64,000 bases of DNA from Cordylochernes scorpioides (GCA_030710605.1 CP092874.1:69985556-70049555), one strand, 5' to 3'; shown: positions 20,961 through 31,437, numbered from the stretch's first letter. A program made the numbers and translations. Notes: generated from the sequence alone by a model not told the origin.

Positions 20961-21084
20961 CTTCGAAACTGGCCAAGCCATCACTCATTGACCTGAGCAA
21001 GCGATAATCTGATGGTCTGGTGGATACGGCAGGAGCAGATCCCATTTTATTGTTTTTATGATGTCCTGGACGATAGAAGTGTGA

Positions 21085-21270
21085 GGGCACGAGGAACAGA
21101 CGCCAGGCGTAGCCGCTCCTCACTGTAGTATAGGCGCTGCACATTTTGTGTTATTAATTCAGGAGTCCTTACAAGATGATTTTACCCGGGCCAACTGAAT
21201 CCAGGTTTTGGCGAGCTTGTTACTGCTTCCCCTCCTCCTTTTTGATCTGGACTTAGGACCAACAACATTA
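21085..21270 (+). repeat. Diverged copy of the 39-kb repeat family
   Basis: GAGGAACAGACGCCAGGCG… CCGCTCCTCACTG… GTTACTGCTTCCCCTCCTCC matches the second half of the unit seen at 39.4, 40.2 and 45.4 kb, with many differences. A minus-strand Helitron-like 3' end (CTAGACGAATGGCCCG) follows at about 21287. Confidence 0.55.
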
Positions 21271-21834
21271 GAGTTATGTAATTCTAGACGAATGGCCCGT
21301 TCAACGAACCTGTCTAGAAAGACAGTCAGTCCTTAGCCTTATTGAAGCATTGCCTTAAAAAACCCAAAATATTAAAAAGAATGTGATATAGACTTAAACT
21401 TTTATATAAATATTTTGATTTCTACCTGATGGAAATAGGTGTAAAAACTGAATATCTATAAATTTTTGCTTCACTAAATCCATCATATATTCTCTCAATA
21501 TATATGATGAGCTCTGGCACATCCTACATCCTCATTTTTATTTTAGTCATATAGAAGCACTTTTAAAAGTTTTTTTTATAAATTTCACTATTCCATCTTT
21601 TAGTACCACTTGCTCACTCGCGATTACAATGAAATTATTTGGATTTTTTTAAAATAATATTTTTAACATCATACCCATTTTTTTTCTTATATAAAATTAC
21701 TTGATGTGTGGATATACACATATTTTAGAATAATAAATATTGACTTTTAAAGACTTAAGATATGTGTGTGCACACACAATTTTAAATATATAAGAAAATT
21801 AAGTATAAGGCGATAACCTGTCATTTATATATAA
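21271..21834. other. AT-rich stretch
   Basis: Apart from the Helitron-like end at 21287-21310, nothing is recognised. Confidence 0.4.
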
Positions 21835-22475
21835 TAAATGGAAGCATTGAAGCACGAGTGTTTCTTTTCAAATATAAAAGAAGCTTCTACTATCCTTACC
21901 TGCGATGAAAAAAATATATTAGAGCTCTGAGAAGCGGTCTGGTAGATTAAATTGGCGAATCGTTGGGAGAGTTCACAACTGATGAGCCAAACCCTCCCAA
22001 TATATTTTTTCAACGCAGTAAGGATAGTACAAGTTTGATTTATATTTGTTAGACAATCATTTAAATTCTACGAAAAATCCGAAAAATTAGAAAACCCCAC
22101 CTTTAAGGAAGCCACAAACTACAAATGCGGAAAAAGGAAAAAAAGAAATTTAAAACTTAGACAAATTCTCCATCAATTAAGCCAGAATGACGAAAAGTGG
22201 AAAAAAAAGGAAAAAACAAACCCACCTTGAATATCAAACAAGCCAGAAAAAACCTTCTCAAGAAAAATATCCCCAAGGACCTGAGAATCCGGACCCAACG
22301 ACATCATTATAAATTATAATTGTAAATGAACCCCTGTACATAACCACCCCCCTCAGTATATTGTAAATATGATGATCTAGGTTGCTCTTTTTGAGCGGCA
22401 CCTAATAAAGTTATTTGGAACTTGGAATTTATATTTGAAAAGAAACATTCGGGGTTTAATGCTTCCATTTTTTAT
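21835..22475. mobile_element. Foldback copy split by a LINE tail
   Basis: The left end AAATGGAAGCATTGAAGCACG is mirrored by TTTAATGCTTCCATTT at the right. Inner arms (TCTACTATCCTTAC / GTAAGGATAGTAC) surround a centre with CTGATGAGCCAAACCC. The right outer arm is displaced by a LINE insertion at 22049-22426. Confidence 0.7.
22049..22426 (+). mobile_element. 5'-truncated LINE 3' end, 11-bp TSD
   Basis: Flanked by ATTTATATTTG on both sides (22038-22048 and 22427-22437). The 3' end reads GCTCTTTTTGAGCGGCACC and AATAAAGTT, and this tail is shared with the SINE at 12824. The start matches a LINE piece at 32600-32740. Confidence 0.75.
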
Positions 22476-22914
22476 ATAAGAAAACATTGATATGAGGATA
22501 TTTTAAACTCTTTAGATTAGTTCAATAGGTTTTGACTCAAACTCCAATGGAACTTAGAGAAAGAAATAAGAAATTTATGTTCTTCCTTTGGAATCTTAAC
22601 CAATCATTCCAAAACTAATTTTTTAACCCTCAATGAAATCCGAGTTGAAATTGTGCATCAAAAACAGCTAAAAAACATGCAATATACAAATAGAATCCTA
22701 AATTTAGAACAAATAAAGCCACCTCTTATAGATTTTATTGCTAAAAACCTTCGGAATTTTCTAAGAAAATATTGTAGTTATATTTTCGCACATTCCTATT
22801 CATTACTTAAAGTACCTTCAAATCCCCCCCCCCCCCCCCAAAAAAAAAAAAAGGCGGTTGCCTAAATTAACCTATTTTGGTCAGAGGTAGTTCCTAAAGA
22901 ATACGATATTATTA
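22476..22914. other. Unassigned stretch
   Basis: AT-rich DNA with a C14-A12 run at 22826-22852. No gene is recognised. Confidence 0.4.
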
Positions 22915-22917
22915 TTT

Positions 22918-23112
22918 TATTATTATCCCTAGTACACGTGGTACAGGCCATGATGACCATGGTGGGTAGAAGTTAGCGACTGCTTTTACTGTAAGTGCAC
23001 CACATGTCTACACATGTGAAAGCATTTCGACTTTTGCACTTACAAATATGCCAGAGCCCCGTTTGGTTACTTGCACTCGCTGGTGTTGGACTTTTGCAAG
23101 AATCCTTAAAGA
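22918..23112 (-). repeat. SINE body fragment (family of 41.5 kb)
   Basis: TACACGTGGTACAGGCC… CACATGTCTACACATGTG… GCCCCGTTTGGTTACTTGC… matches the body of the tRNA-derived SINE at 41481-41791. The tRNA-like head is missing. Confidence 0.6.
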
Positions 23113-23585
23113 TTTATTTATGGATTTTGCTCTATTTTCAAAACGATATCTATATATAAAATATGATATTTAAACATAATTTATTAATTTTATAGCAGAT
23201 ACATAACTATATATTTTTTTAATTTTTGTTCTTAATTCCAAGGATGTTTTAGATAGGAACTGGGATATTTTGATTTCTTCCTTCTCTGAAGTCTTGAGCA
23301 ATCGCTGAAAAAATCAAGTCTCAACAGTTCCCGAGTTGAAACGGTACACCACACACATCTTATTTATTATAGAAGAGATTGTGATCACAAGATTTAAAAA
23401 GAAATATGGAAATTGAGTTTATTTCTGGCTACTCCGAAGTCTGAAAATTTGTACACTTGCATTACCATTGAATTAATGTACAGAATTTAAAATTTCTACG
23501 TGTGTGTTCTCTCGAAGTATGTTAACAAGTAATCACAAGGTTTGTAGACAGATAGACACGGAGGCAATTTTAAAAACCTTTAATA

Positions 23586-23995
23586 GTCGTTGTTGCTTAT
23601 TCCTCAAGTTTAAATGATCTCCATTAGGTCTCATTGTCTCAGCTTTTCTATTATAGTCCTTCTATTATACTCCATGATGTCTACTCTATCCTGTTGTTGT
23701 TGCTTATTCCTCAAGTCGTTTAAATGATCTCCATTAGATTCCTTTGTCTCAGCTTTTCTATTATAGTACTTCTATTATACTCCATGATGTCTACTCTATC
23801 CTGTTGTTGTTGCTTATTCCTCAAGTCGTTTAAACGATCTCCATTAGGTTCCATTGTCTCAGCTTTTCTATTATAGTCCTTCTATTATACTCCATGATGT
23901 CTACTCTATCCTGTTGTTGTTGTTGCTTATTCCTCAAGTCGTTTAATCGATCTCCATTAGGTTCCATTGTCTCAGCTTTTCTATTATAGTCCTGG
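23586..23995. repeat. ~110-bp tandem repeat, about 3.7 copies
   Basis: Units start at CTTATTCCTCAAG (23596, 23703, 23813, 23926), so spacings are 107, 110 and 113 bp. They differ mainly by the number of GTT triplets and a deletion of GTCG in the first unit. Conserved blocks are ATGATCTCCATTAGG, TCTCAGCTTTTCTATTATAG and TACTCCATGATGTC. The uneven period argues against coding use. Confidence 0.85.
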
Positions 23996-23999
23996 GGTT

Positions 24000-24390
24000 T
24001 TCCCAGAGGTCTTTGAGACATATGTAGACATCTATGGAGAAGGAAAGAGGGGTGCTATTGGTCTGACGACCTGGAAGTACCACTCGGTAGCAGTTCTTTT
24101 GGTTGGCCGCTCCTGACATGGAGTGTAGCCGCTCCTATGGAGAACAGACAATTAATACATTAGCCGGGTGTGTAGTGGCCCTACCAGGAGTTAAACTCCC
24201 GACATCCCCAGCTACCTGTTTACACCCTCCCGCCACTTTGAGGCTGTAGGATAGGATTTTGGGAAGGAAAACCTTTAATTAAAAACACTATTAGGATAAA
24301 ATATATAAACTGGTGAAAACTCTTGGAGAGCTTACTAATGATGAACCAGGCCCTTTTAATATTGTTTATCATTACAAAGGTAATAGAAAA
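24000..24390. repeat. SINE-like and foldback fragments
   Basis: 24170-24250 has a tRNA-like stretch on the minus strand (B-box-like GGGAGTTTAACTCC). 24330-24385 is a partial foldback copy (ACTAATGATGAACCAGGCCC). Both are weak. Confidence 0.35.
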
Positions 24391-24799
24391 TGAATTTATT
24401 TTAAAGAGAAAGTCGCGCTTTATTTAAAAAGATTATATTTACAAATACAAATGGCGCACTTATGTATTCTATTGTATAATTATATCTACAACATATATAT
24501 ATTTCTGTGGTATTTGAATAACAAAAGACGTAGATATATAGAATCAATTATTAACTCGATGAAATCCGTTTAAATAATACATTAAAACCTCCCTTTAGCG
24601 CGGACACCTCTCCCTAAAGAACACTTTGGCTCTGTAATTAGGTGTCCTTTACAGGGAGGTGCTACTGTATCTATTAAAAACTATCGTTAAGCCAAAATTA
24701 AAATATATTTACATAATTTAAATGAAGCAATAAAAATTTTAACTGAAAAAGATATTTAAAACATTTTCGTCATATTTTCATCTGGTGTGGTGTAATGGG
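24391..24799. other. AT-rich stretch 3' of the kinase ORF
   Basis: Holds a partial MITE related to 304-473 at about 24580-24670 (TTAAAACCTCC… GGTGTCCTTTACAGGGAGG). No gene is recognised. Confidence 0.4.
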
Positions 24800-25816
24800 T
24801 TACAATTCAAGCGTAGCTGCGCACAAAGCTAAATCTTGGTAGAAGTCAAAAGAGTTTCTAAAGGTTCTAAAATTTGGCAGAGATAAGTATCGACGACAAA
24901 TAGTTGAATTGTTAAAAGCTTCCATGATATAGGAAACGTTTGATTCTGGACAGAAGCGATGTTCTAACTCGATTTTATTCTTCAAATAACTTTCACTTTT
25001 ATAAATTCTGAACATTAAACTACTTATTCTGAATAAAACTTCAGACTTGTAAGTTAACCTGGAAAATCCAAAGTCAATGATCTTGACAAGTATCTTGAAC
25101 GTTGGGATCTTGATAATGTTTCCATTTATCTTATATTCTAAGAATTCCTGATCGGTTGAAGTTATCAAGATGTTATTTGGATGAAGATCGCGATGTTCAA
25201 ATTGAGCAAATTCTTCGGCGCTGGAGAGGGCCAAGGCTAGTTGGCTAAAGATTGAGATGAACAATTCCACATGTTGGAGCTTGTTTTCTTTTACTATCGA
25301 TTTGAGAGTTTTTCCAGCATCATCCATCTTGAAAACTGCGTAGAGACGATAATAATCTTGTTCCAAACTTGTTGACTGTTTCAGCTTTTTAAAATTGGAA
25401 TGTTTGTCCCATACCAACCATGTTTCATCGTGTGTACAAAAATTAATTCTGCCACTTTTAAGTTTTTTCAGAACTTCGTTTATTTGGATTTGTCTGTAGA
25501 TATCGCCGAGCTCCTCATACCATTCTCTAATATCTTTTCTGGAGCAGACGTGGATGTCTTCAGTCGTTGGGATCTCTCTTATTCCTGATACCTTCATTAT
25601 TTTATATATGTAGCCTTCTGAGCAGAGGAATACCGAGGCATAGCTGCCCTTCGTGTAAAGTTTGAGGCTAATATCGCGAAATAGATCTTGAAATGTTACG
25701 TAATCTTTCGTAGGAGTAAAATAAAGTATATTATTCAGTAGTTTTATTTCTTTCCAGTTAAGGGGTACTGTTTTGGCCAAATGGGAGCTTAGCTTCTTGC
25801 TTGTATATTCTACCAT
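24800..25816 (-). CDS. Haspin-like protein kinase (338 aa), intronless
   Basis: An unbroken ORF encodes a divergent eukaryotic protein kinase domain most like haspin, the histone H3-Thr3 mitotic kinase. Visible motifs are a glycine-loop-like KGSYASVF (residues ~57-64), the β3 lysine in YIYKIMKV (~70), an αC-type Glu in QIQINEVLKKL, EHRDLHPNNILI (HRD with catalytic Asp; haspins have HRDLHWGNVLI), and IIDFGFSRL (metal-binding DFG-type Asp). No APE motif is seen, as in haspins. All key catalytic residues are present. The length covers only the kinase domain, whereas animal haspins carry a long N-terminal region. A TATA-like TATATAAAAAA lies ~26-36 bases upstream of the ATG. The intact frame in decayed surroundings suggests selection or a recent arrival. 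It could be a host paralogue, a retrocopy or a virus/transposon-carried gene. Confidence 0.75.
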   Translation of the reverse strand: MVEYTSKKLSSHLAKTVPLNWKEIKLLNNILYFTPTKDYVTFQDLFRDISLKLYTKGSYASVFLCSEGYIYKIMKVSGIREIPTTEDIHVCSRKDIREWYEELGDIYRQIQINEVLKKLKSGRINFCTHDETWLVWDKHSNFKKLKQSTSLEQDYYRLYAVFKMDDAGKTLKSIVKENKLQHVELFISIFSQLALALSSAEEFAQFEHRDLHPNNILITSTDQEFLEYKINGNIIKIPTFKILVKIIDFGFSRLTYKSEVLFRISSLMFRIYKSESYLKNKIELEHRFCPESNVSYIMEAFNNSTICRRYLSLPNFRTFRNSFDFYQDLALCAATLEL

Positions 25817-26155
25817 CGCTTTATGTGGTGTACGATTATTTTTTTATATATAAAATAAAATAAATAATTATAAATTAATATAAATTTGAAGAATGAAAGA
25901 GAATGAAATATTTGTTTTTGTCATTATATTATAGCAGATTATTTATTATTCTATGAAAATATTTTAAATTTCGATATTTGTATTTTGATACACTGTAAAT
26001 TTTTCTCATTGTCTCTCTGCTATTTTATTAGTTTTAATTTGGTTTTACATTAAATAAATTGCCGTGTGTGTGTTTCTGAGATTTGTCTTTCCTAATTTTC
26101 TTTTAAGTTACAATATTTAAGATATTTATAGTTTTTTATATAAAAAAAATGTATA
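25817..26155. other. AT-rich stretch upstream of the kinase ORF
   Basis: No further exon is recognised. The TATA-like stretch at 25842-25852 is the only candidate control element. Confidence 0.35.
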
Positions 26156-26157
26156 TA

Positions 26158-26318
26158 CAGTTAAACCTGTCTATAGCGCCCCCTCTAAATAGCGCCTTCC
26201 TCTCTATAGCGCCCGATTTTAAATACGTAGTAGGATGCGATTTACATTAAAAGTGACCTGTCTATAGCACCCTATTTTGGTGAGTCCCAAGAGGGGTCGC
26301 TATAGACAGGTTTAACTG
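26158..26318. mobile_element. Pogo/Tigger-like MITE (TCTATAGCG type)
   Basis: 161-bp palindromic element with ends CAGTTAAACCTGTCTATAGC / GCTATAGACAGGTTTAACTG and a TA duplication (26156-26157, 26319-26320). A second copy in opposite orientation lies at 37816-37980. Confidence 0.75.
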
Positions 26319-26329
26319 TATATCTTTCT

Positions 26330-26771
26330 TCTATATACGTATATAAAAATCAATTTTTGTATGTTTGTTGTTTGTATGTTTGTTTGTTTGTATGTCCGGT
26401 ATACAAATTCGCAGTAGTTCACTAATTCAAACCAAAATTTCCATACATAGGTAAAAAATTACGGGGAAAACGATAGGCTATTTTAAAAATATATAAATCA
26501 ATTATTAAAACTATATATTCAAATTATTCTACTTAGCTCATGAACAGCGCCCTCTATCAAGTACTAAAAGGTTATAAATACGTTTAAAATCTAAATCTTC
26601 TCAATATTTTTTAAATAATAGTTCGCTTAATAACACATACGTTTAGAATACTTGATCTAAATCGAAATATTTATAGACGCTCGCTCGATTTGAAGATTTA
26701 TATATTTTCATTTTTAGATATAACTGATCTAATTCGCCGTTTAAAATAACTGCTCTAATTCGAAATATTTG
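26330..26771 (+). mobile_element. Helitron 5' part, cut by a gypsy element
   Basis: Starts TCTATATACGTATATAAAAA and carries ATGTCCGGTATACAAATTCG. The body to 26771 matches 31690-32000. The gypsy LTR begins at 26772. Confidence 0.6.
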
Positions 26772-26977
26772 TGTTCTGTCCTTATAGGTAGGAGGTAGCC
26801 AAGTGTGAGGTGTCGAGGCTAAGGCAAAGACGGACTCCTGTAATCTTCTTTATTACCTAAAGCGACCGACTACCGTAGCTTAAAACTATCTCTATTTATA
26901 TACACAATTCTATACAACAACTAGTATGCAAAACAGGATATTTGCATATCCATAATTCGATATGCAAATACACTACA
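26772..26977 (-). repeat. 3' LTR of the gypsy element
   Basis: The 206-bp LTR next to the polypurine tract. It differs from the partner at 31232-31437 at about five positions, mostly transitions. Confidence 0.93.
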
Positions 26978-26987
26978 CCCTCCCCTC

Positions 26988-28715
26988 CTAATAATAGTGG
27001 AGTCGGTCAGGCGGTCTCCTGGCTCGCTGGGGTCTGGGGCTCCGGCTCGGGACCTTTCCTTCAGAAGCAGCAACAGGACTCTGGTTGTCTCCAACTGGTG
27101 CCACGTCCTGCCTTGTTGACCGCGGCTTCTCTCGCTGGGGTCTAGGGCTCCGGCTCGGGACCTTTTCTCCAGACACAGCAACAGGACTCTGGTTGGCTTC
27201 AGCTGGTGCCAAGTCCGGCTCTGTCGATTTCGGATTCTCTGCCGATTCCATTTCTGGCAGTTTCCTCTCAGGGATCTCCAGGCCAACTTGAGAGGGCTTC
27301 ATCTCAGGATGGTTTTCCAAGGTTTCCGTAGATGTACTTGGAAGTACTAACCTCGGATCTTTCCGTACTGCAGCCTCTGGTTTTTCCTTTACAGGGCGCA
27401 ACTGGTTTATGTGTCTCTTGAAAGATTGGTCCTCATACCCTATTAGGTAGTGGCGGCAACTTAGGAGTTTTAGTATTGTGCCCTGCTTCCACTTTGGTCC
27501 AGCAGCATAATTCCGGAAATAAACATCTGAACCTATGCTGAAATTCTCTTGTTTCTTTAGGGCATCATGAAACGCCTCTCCTTTAAAATCCATTTTAGGA
27601 ATTAGATTTGAAAACCTTGTTTTCAAACGCCTCTTCATCAATAGTTCCGCCGGCGATTCCTTCATCACTGTCTGTGGAAATGCTCTCTGAGCCAATAAAA
27701 ATCTCTCTAAGTTTGTCTCGAGGCTATCCTTTCCACTGTTATTCCTTAGTGAGGACTTGAACTCTCGCACATAGCGCTCAGCTAATCCATTTGTGCTTGG
27801 ATTGTATGGGCTTGTTTTTGTATGCCGAATTCCGTTCATCTTGGTGAAATCCTCAAATTCCTTGGAGACAAACTGTCGCCCATTATCCGTCACCACTAAT
27901 TCCGGCAGTCCGAACCTTGCAAACACCTGCCTAAGATGGTAAATAATGGTTCTGCTGGTTATTTCTTTCAGGATGAAAATCTCCAACCATTTTGTATAGG
28001 CGTCTACTATGACCAAAAACATTCTTCCCATAAAAGGGCCGGCCAAATCCATATGAAGGCGATGCCAGGGTTTTTCGGGCCAAGTCCATTCTGAAATCGT
28101 GGAGGGAGGCATATTTGCAGATTCCTGACAGATGGTACACTCCCGGGCCATATCTTCGATGTTCCCATCTATTCCAGGCCACCAAAAATATCTCCGTGCA
28201 ATCATTTTCATTCTTACTATCCCAAAATGCATCTCATGGAGGTCTCTAAGAATCTGCGATCTCAACTTGGGCGGAATTACTATCCGTTCCCTCCACTGTA
28301 AACAGCCAAAATCCGCACTTAGTTCATTCCTAATCTTGTAGAAAGGGAACAACGGATTTTCTTTCGAGATCTTTGGCACTTGCCAATTGTCTTCCTGGAC
28401 ATTTCTCAAAACAATTGAGAGGATCTTGTCTCTTCTAGTTTCAAAAGCTACATCCTGGAATGAAAAAGGTACTTCATTCATTTTTCTCAGAAGCAAGACT
28501 TGATCTTCATAAATAGACTCTCTTTCAACTGCTTTTAAAGGTAACCTTGACAAAGCATCTGCATTTCCGTGGTCGTCAGTCTTCCGAAATTCAACTGAAT
28601 AATGGAAAGCACCCAGCTTTAACGACCAACGCTTTATCCTAGACGCTGCACATACTGGAATCGGTTTGTGAGGTGAGAACAAGTGCATAAGCGGTCTGTT
28701 ATCCGTCACCAACAC
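26988..28715 (-). CDS. pol: gypsy RNase H C-terminus and integrase
   Basis: 575 codons, open to the stop near the polypurine tract. VTDNRPLMHLF and SRIKRWSLKL end the RNase H (HGNADALSRLP). Integrase follows: the zinc-binding region LHEMHFG…CTICQ, core residues HMDLAGP, VTDNGRQF and NGLAERYV for the DDE triad, then a GPF/Y-type module around FSIGSDVYFRNYAAGPKW. The Pro-rich tail (…SRSPRPQRARRPPDRLHYY) carries two internal ~35-residue repeats (VAVSGEKVPSRSPRPQRE / VAASEGKVPSRSPRPQRA). The integrase part looks intact, but it lies downstream of the frame changes. Confidence 0.92.
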   Translation of the reverse strand: MLVTDNRPLMHLFSPHKPIPVCAASRIKRWSLKLGAFHYSVEFRKTDDHGNADALSRLPLKAVERESIYEDQVLLLRKMNEVPFSFQDVAFETRRDKILSIVLRNVQEDNWQVPKISKENPLFPFYKIRNELSADFGCLQWRERIVIPPKLRSQILRDLHEMHFGIVRMKMIARRYFWWPGIDGNIEDMARECTICQESANMPPSTISEWTWPEKPWHRLHMDLAGPFMGRMFLVIVDAYTKWLEIFILKEITSRTIIYHLRQVFARFGLPELVVTDNGRQFVSKEFEDFTKMNGIRHTKTSPYNPSTNGLAERYVREFKSSLRNNSGKDSLETNLERFLLAQRAFPQTVMKESPAELLMKRRLKTRFSNLIPKMDFKGEAFHDALKKQENFSIGSDVYFRNYAAGPKWKQGTILKLLSCRHYLIGYEDQSFKRHINQLRPVKEKPEAAVRKDPRLVLPSTSTETLENHPEMKPSQVGLEIPERKLPEMESAENPKSTEPDLAPAEANQSPVAVSGEKVPSRSPRPQREKPRSTRQDVAPVGDNQSPVAASEGKVPSRSPRPQRARRPPDRLHYY

Positions 28716-28768
28716 AAACGAGCGTCCTAAGAGGTATTGCCTAAATTTTTCACAGCCATAAACAATAC

Positions 28769-29602
28769 TTAAAGCTTCTTTTTCAATCTGGGAATAATTT
28801 TTTCAGCATCTGTAAGTGTTCGCGACGCAAACGCTATTGGACTCTCCTGCTTATTTTTGTCTCTGTGACTAAGCACCACACCCAGTCCATAGCTTGAGGC
28901 ATCGCATGCCAGTACTAGTTCCTTCGTTGGATCATAGTGTGTCAATACTGACTCATTAGTCAATAATGATTTGCATTTCCTGAACAATATCCGATGTTCT
29001 CTTATCCATTTCCAACGAGTATTTTTCTTCAATAACTTGTAGAAAGGAGTCAATATATGAGAGATATTTCTTATAAATCTTGCGTAGTACATCAACATTC
29101 CGATAAATGATCGTAACTGACCAATGTTCTTAGGCTCAGGAGCATTAGAGACTGCTTGAATCTTGTTGATCAATGGATGCAGGCCGTTCTTATCTATTCG
29201 GAAACCCAAGTATTCAACCGAATCAACCGCGAACCTGCATTTATTTTTATTCAATTTCAAGCCCTTGTCCTCTAATCTTTTAAATACCAGCTCCAACTTG
29301 GCTTTATGCTCATTTGCATCTCTACCTGACACCAAAATGTCGTCTATATAACAAGCCACTCCTGGTATGTCAGCAAAAATGTTGTCCATCAACCTCTGGA
29401 ATTTGTTCGGTGCTACTGCCACACCATAAGGGAGTCTTTTATATGCAAACAATCCCTTCGTAGTATTTATAATTACTACTCCATTGGCTTCTGCTAGCTC
29501 TACCTGCAGATAGGCCATTGAAAGGTCCAGAGTTGAGAAAACTGTACTACCCGATAATTTAGAAAATATCTCATCTATCGTAGGCAATGGGTATTTATCC
29601 AA
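28769..29602 (-). pseudogene. pol: gypsy reverse transcriptase and RNase H start
   Basis: 277 codons start DKYPLPTIDEIFSKL. Seen are motif A (FSTLDLSMAYLQV), FAYKRLPYGVAVAP, the catalytic ACYIDDILVSG (YxDD), the primer-grip/thumb and connection, and the RNase H first Asp (LACDASSYGLG). A missing base in an A run near 28795 causes a stop about ten codons later. RNase H continues in the next frame at 28715. Confidence 0.92.
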
Positions 29603-29604
29603 TA

Positions 29605-30789
29605 TTATTGCCCTATTTGCCGTACTCCTAAAATCTCCACAGATTCTAATTCTGCGCGCGCGCCATCCTTCTTCAAAACTGGCACTATGGGTGCTGCCCA
29701 GTCGGCGTAATCAAGAGGCTCTAAAATTCCTTTATCTACCATATCCTCCAATTCATCCTCTACCTTTTTTTTCATAGCAAAAGGCAGACTTCGAGCCTTA
29801 CAAAACACGGGTGCTGCATCCCTCTTAATGCAAATATTTAATTTTACATGCTTTAAGCATCCCAATTCATTGTTAAACAGATTTGCATAACTTTTAATTA
29901 ATGTGTCTATGCAAGATTCCGAAACTTTGTTTACATTTACATTTAATAATCTACTGTAATTAATATTCAAAAATTTCAGCCATTCCCTTCCTAGTAAAAC
30001 CTCTGGGAAACCTTCATCAACCACTATTAATCTAAGTTTCTTTCCGGCTTCTTCAACAAAAACGTCCCTTTCTCCTACTAACTTGATAGGATTATTGCAC
30101 AAGGTTTTTAGAATATTCGAAGTAGGAAATAATTTTGCTTTCCAGAATTTCTTGAAGATTGTCTTCGGCATCAAGGTTACCGGACTTCCAGTATCCACTA
30201 CACACTTTAAAACATTTCCGTCCAAAGTGAGCGTAACTTTAACCTCTGTTTCACCCTTGAGGGACAGTATCTGTTCTTGCACATACCTATTTCTCTGTGC
30301 ATTACTTGCCGCTTTGCATACTTTACTTAGATGCCCTATCTTTTTGCACTTATAACAAGCCTTTGACTTGTGTGGGCATGCTGGTGCTAGGTGGGAATTC
30401 CTTTCGCCGCACCGGTAACACCTTTTTCCTCCTGCCGTAGGGCTATATTTCTGCACAGGGGTGTGCCTCTCCCTTCTATTGATTTCAGAACGCGAGGTCA
30501 CTTTGCCTATGCAATCTCCATGCAGTTCACTAGCATCCTTCTCAGCTAACTCGTACAAGACTGCAATGGCCAACACTCGATCCAGCTTTACGTCATCATC
30601 TTCCTGCAAGAGTCTCTTCTGGAGGGCCTCGGATGACAAGCCTGCTACGAATCTATCTCGTAACATCATCTCTAGAATACTGCCAAATTCACAATTTGTG
30701 GCTAAATGCTTCAGTTCTCTTAGATACTCAGAAACAGTTTCAGTTTCATTTTGCACCCTTTTTAAAAATTTGCATCGCTGAGGTATCAC
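29605..30789 (-). pseudogene. pol: gag zinc knuckles, protease and start of RT
   Basis: A 394-codon frame holds two CCHC knuckles (CYRCGERNSHLAPAC, which has extra spacing, and CYKCKKIGHLSKVC), the aspartic protease active site VVDTGSPVTLM, a flap region, then the N-terminal RT (KVEDELEDMVDKGILEP… WAAPIVPVLKKDG). The frame is lost in a GC dinucleotide run near 29655, giving a wrong C-terminal tail. Gag and pol appear to share one frame. Confidence 0.9.
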
Positions 30790-31047
30790 TTTTGGCTTGG
30801 GCTCTAGATGTTGTCTTATTTTTTTAATTATTATTTCATAAGACTGCTCTTTAATCTATTTAGGGTAGAACAAATCATTCCCAAGTTTAAGGAGATCAGA
30901 GCTCAACAAGCTTAACAAGATTACGACCTTTTTCTGGTCACTTGTTTCATTAGCCTCGCAAGCCGCTTCGAATCGCTGTACGAAGATTTCAAAGCTTTCT
31001 TCCCTCAAATCGAAGACTCTGAACGGCACAGTTTGATTTGCCGCCAT
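30605..31047 (-). pseudogene. gag: gag, N-terminal and capsid part (in-frame stop)
   Basis: Starts MAANQTVPFRVFDLREE, a typical short matrix/capsid start of arthropod gypsy elements. After ~63 codons a TAG stop follows FYPK. The same frame then continues without other stops into the capsid C-terminal part (MIPQRCKFLKRVQNETETV…), upstream of the zinc knuckles. One point stop therefore separates the capsid halves. The structural protein assembles the retrotransposon particle and binds its RNA. Confidence 0.85.
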
Positions 31048-31231
31048 CTTTCCTCAGGTTGATGCTTTGAGTCAGTCCAAGTCCGCACTTCTTAAAACCT
31101 CGTGGTCGTTCCCGTAGACACGTACCAATAGTTGCACACCTCGTAGTAAGTACCGTGGCTTCCTGTAGATTTTCTCGTCGCCAGGTTTGTATTATCCTCG
31201 TCGGCAGAGTTGTTTTCCTCGTCGCCATGTT

Positions 31232-31437
31232 TGTTCTGTCCTTATAGGTGAGAGGTAGCCAAGTGTGAGGTGTCGAGGCTAAGGCAAAGACGGACTCCTG
31301 TAATCTTCTTTATTACCTAAAGCGACTGACTGCCGTAGCTTAAAACTATCTCTATTTATATACACAATTCTATACAATAACTAGTATGCAAAACAGGATA
31401 TTTGCATATCCATAATTCGATATGCAAATACACTACA
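31232..31437 (-). repeat. 5' LTR of the gypsy element
   Basis: The 206-bp LTR at the promoter end of the minus-strand element, followed downstream by the primer-binding-site candidate and the gag start. Confidence 0.93.

Larger units (their letters stand above)
26772..31437 (-). mobile_element. Ty3/gypsy LTR retrotransposon, near complete
   Basis: Minus-strand element of 4666 bp. Both LTRs are 206 bp (26772-26977 and 31232-31437) with TGTAGTG…GAACA ends, and they differ at about five sites (~97.5% identical). The target duplication is ATTTG (26767-26771 and 31438-31442). A polypurine tract AGGAGGGGAGGG abuts the 3' LTR (26978-26989). A primer-binding-site candidate TGGCGACGAGG starts four bases after the 5' LTR. 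The order is gag, protease, RT, RNase H, integrase. Three visible lesions are an in-frame stop in gag (about 30857), a frame change in a GC repeat before RT (about 29655) and one in an A run within RNase H (about 28795). Confidence 0.95.

Noticed and set aside
23586-23995. CRISPR-like array or coding repeat
   Set aside because: Units are ~110 bp without distinct spacers, with uneven period, in a eukaryotic window: an ordinary tandem repeat.
30989-31228. 79-codon minus-strand ORF directly after the gypsy 5' LTR
   Set aside because: It overlaps the true gag start in another frame and has no known motif; its ATG also overlaps the primer-binding-site candidate.
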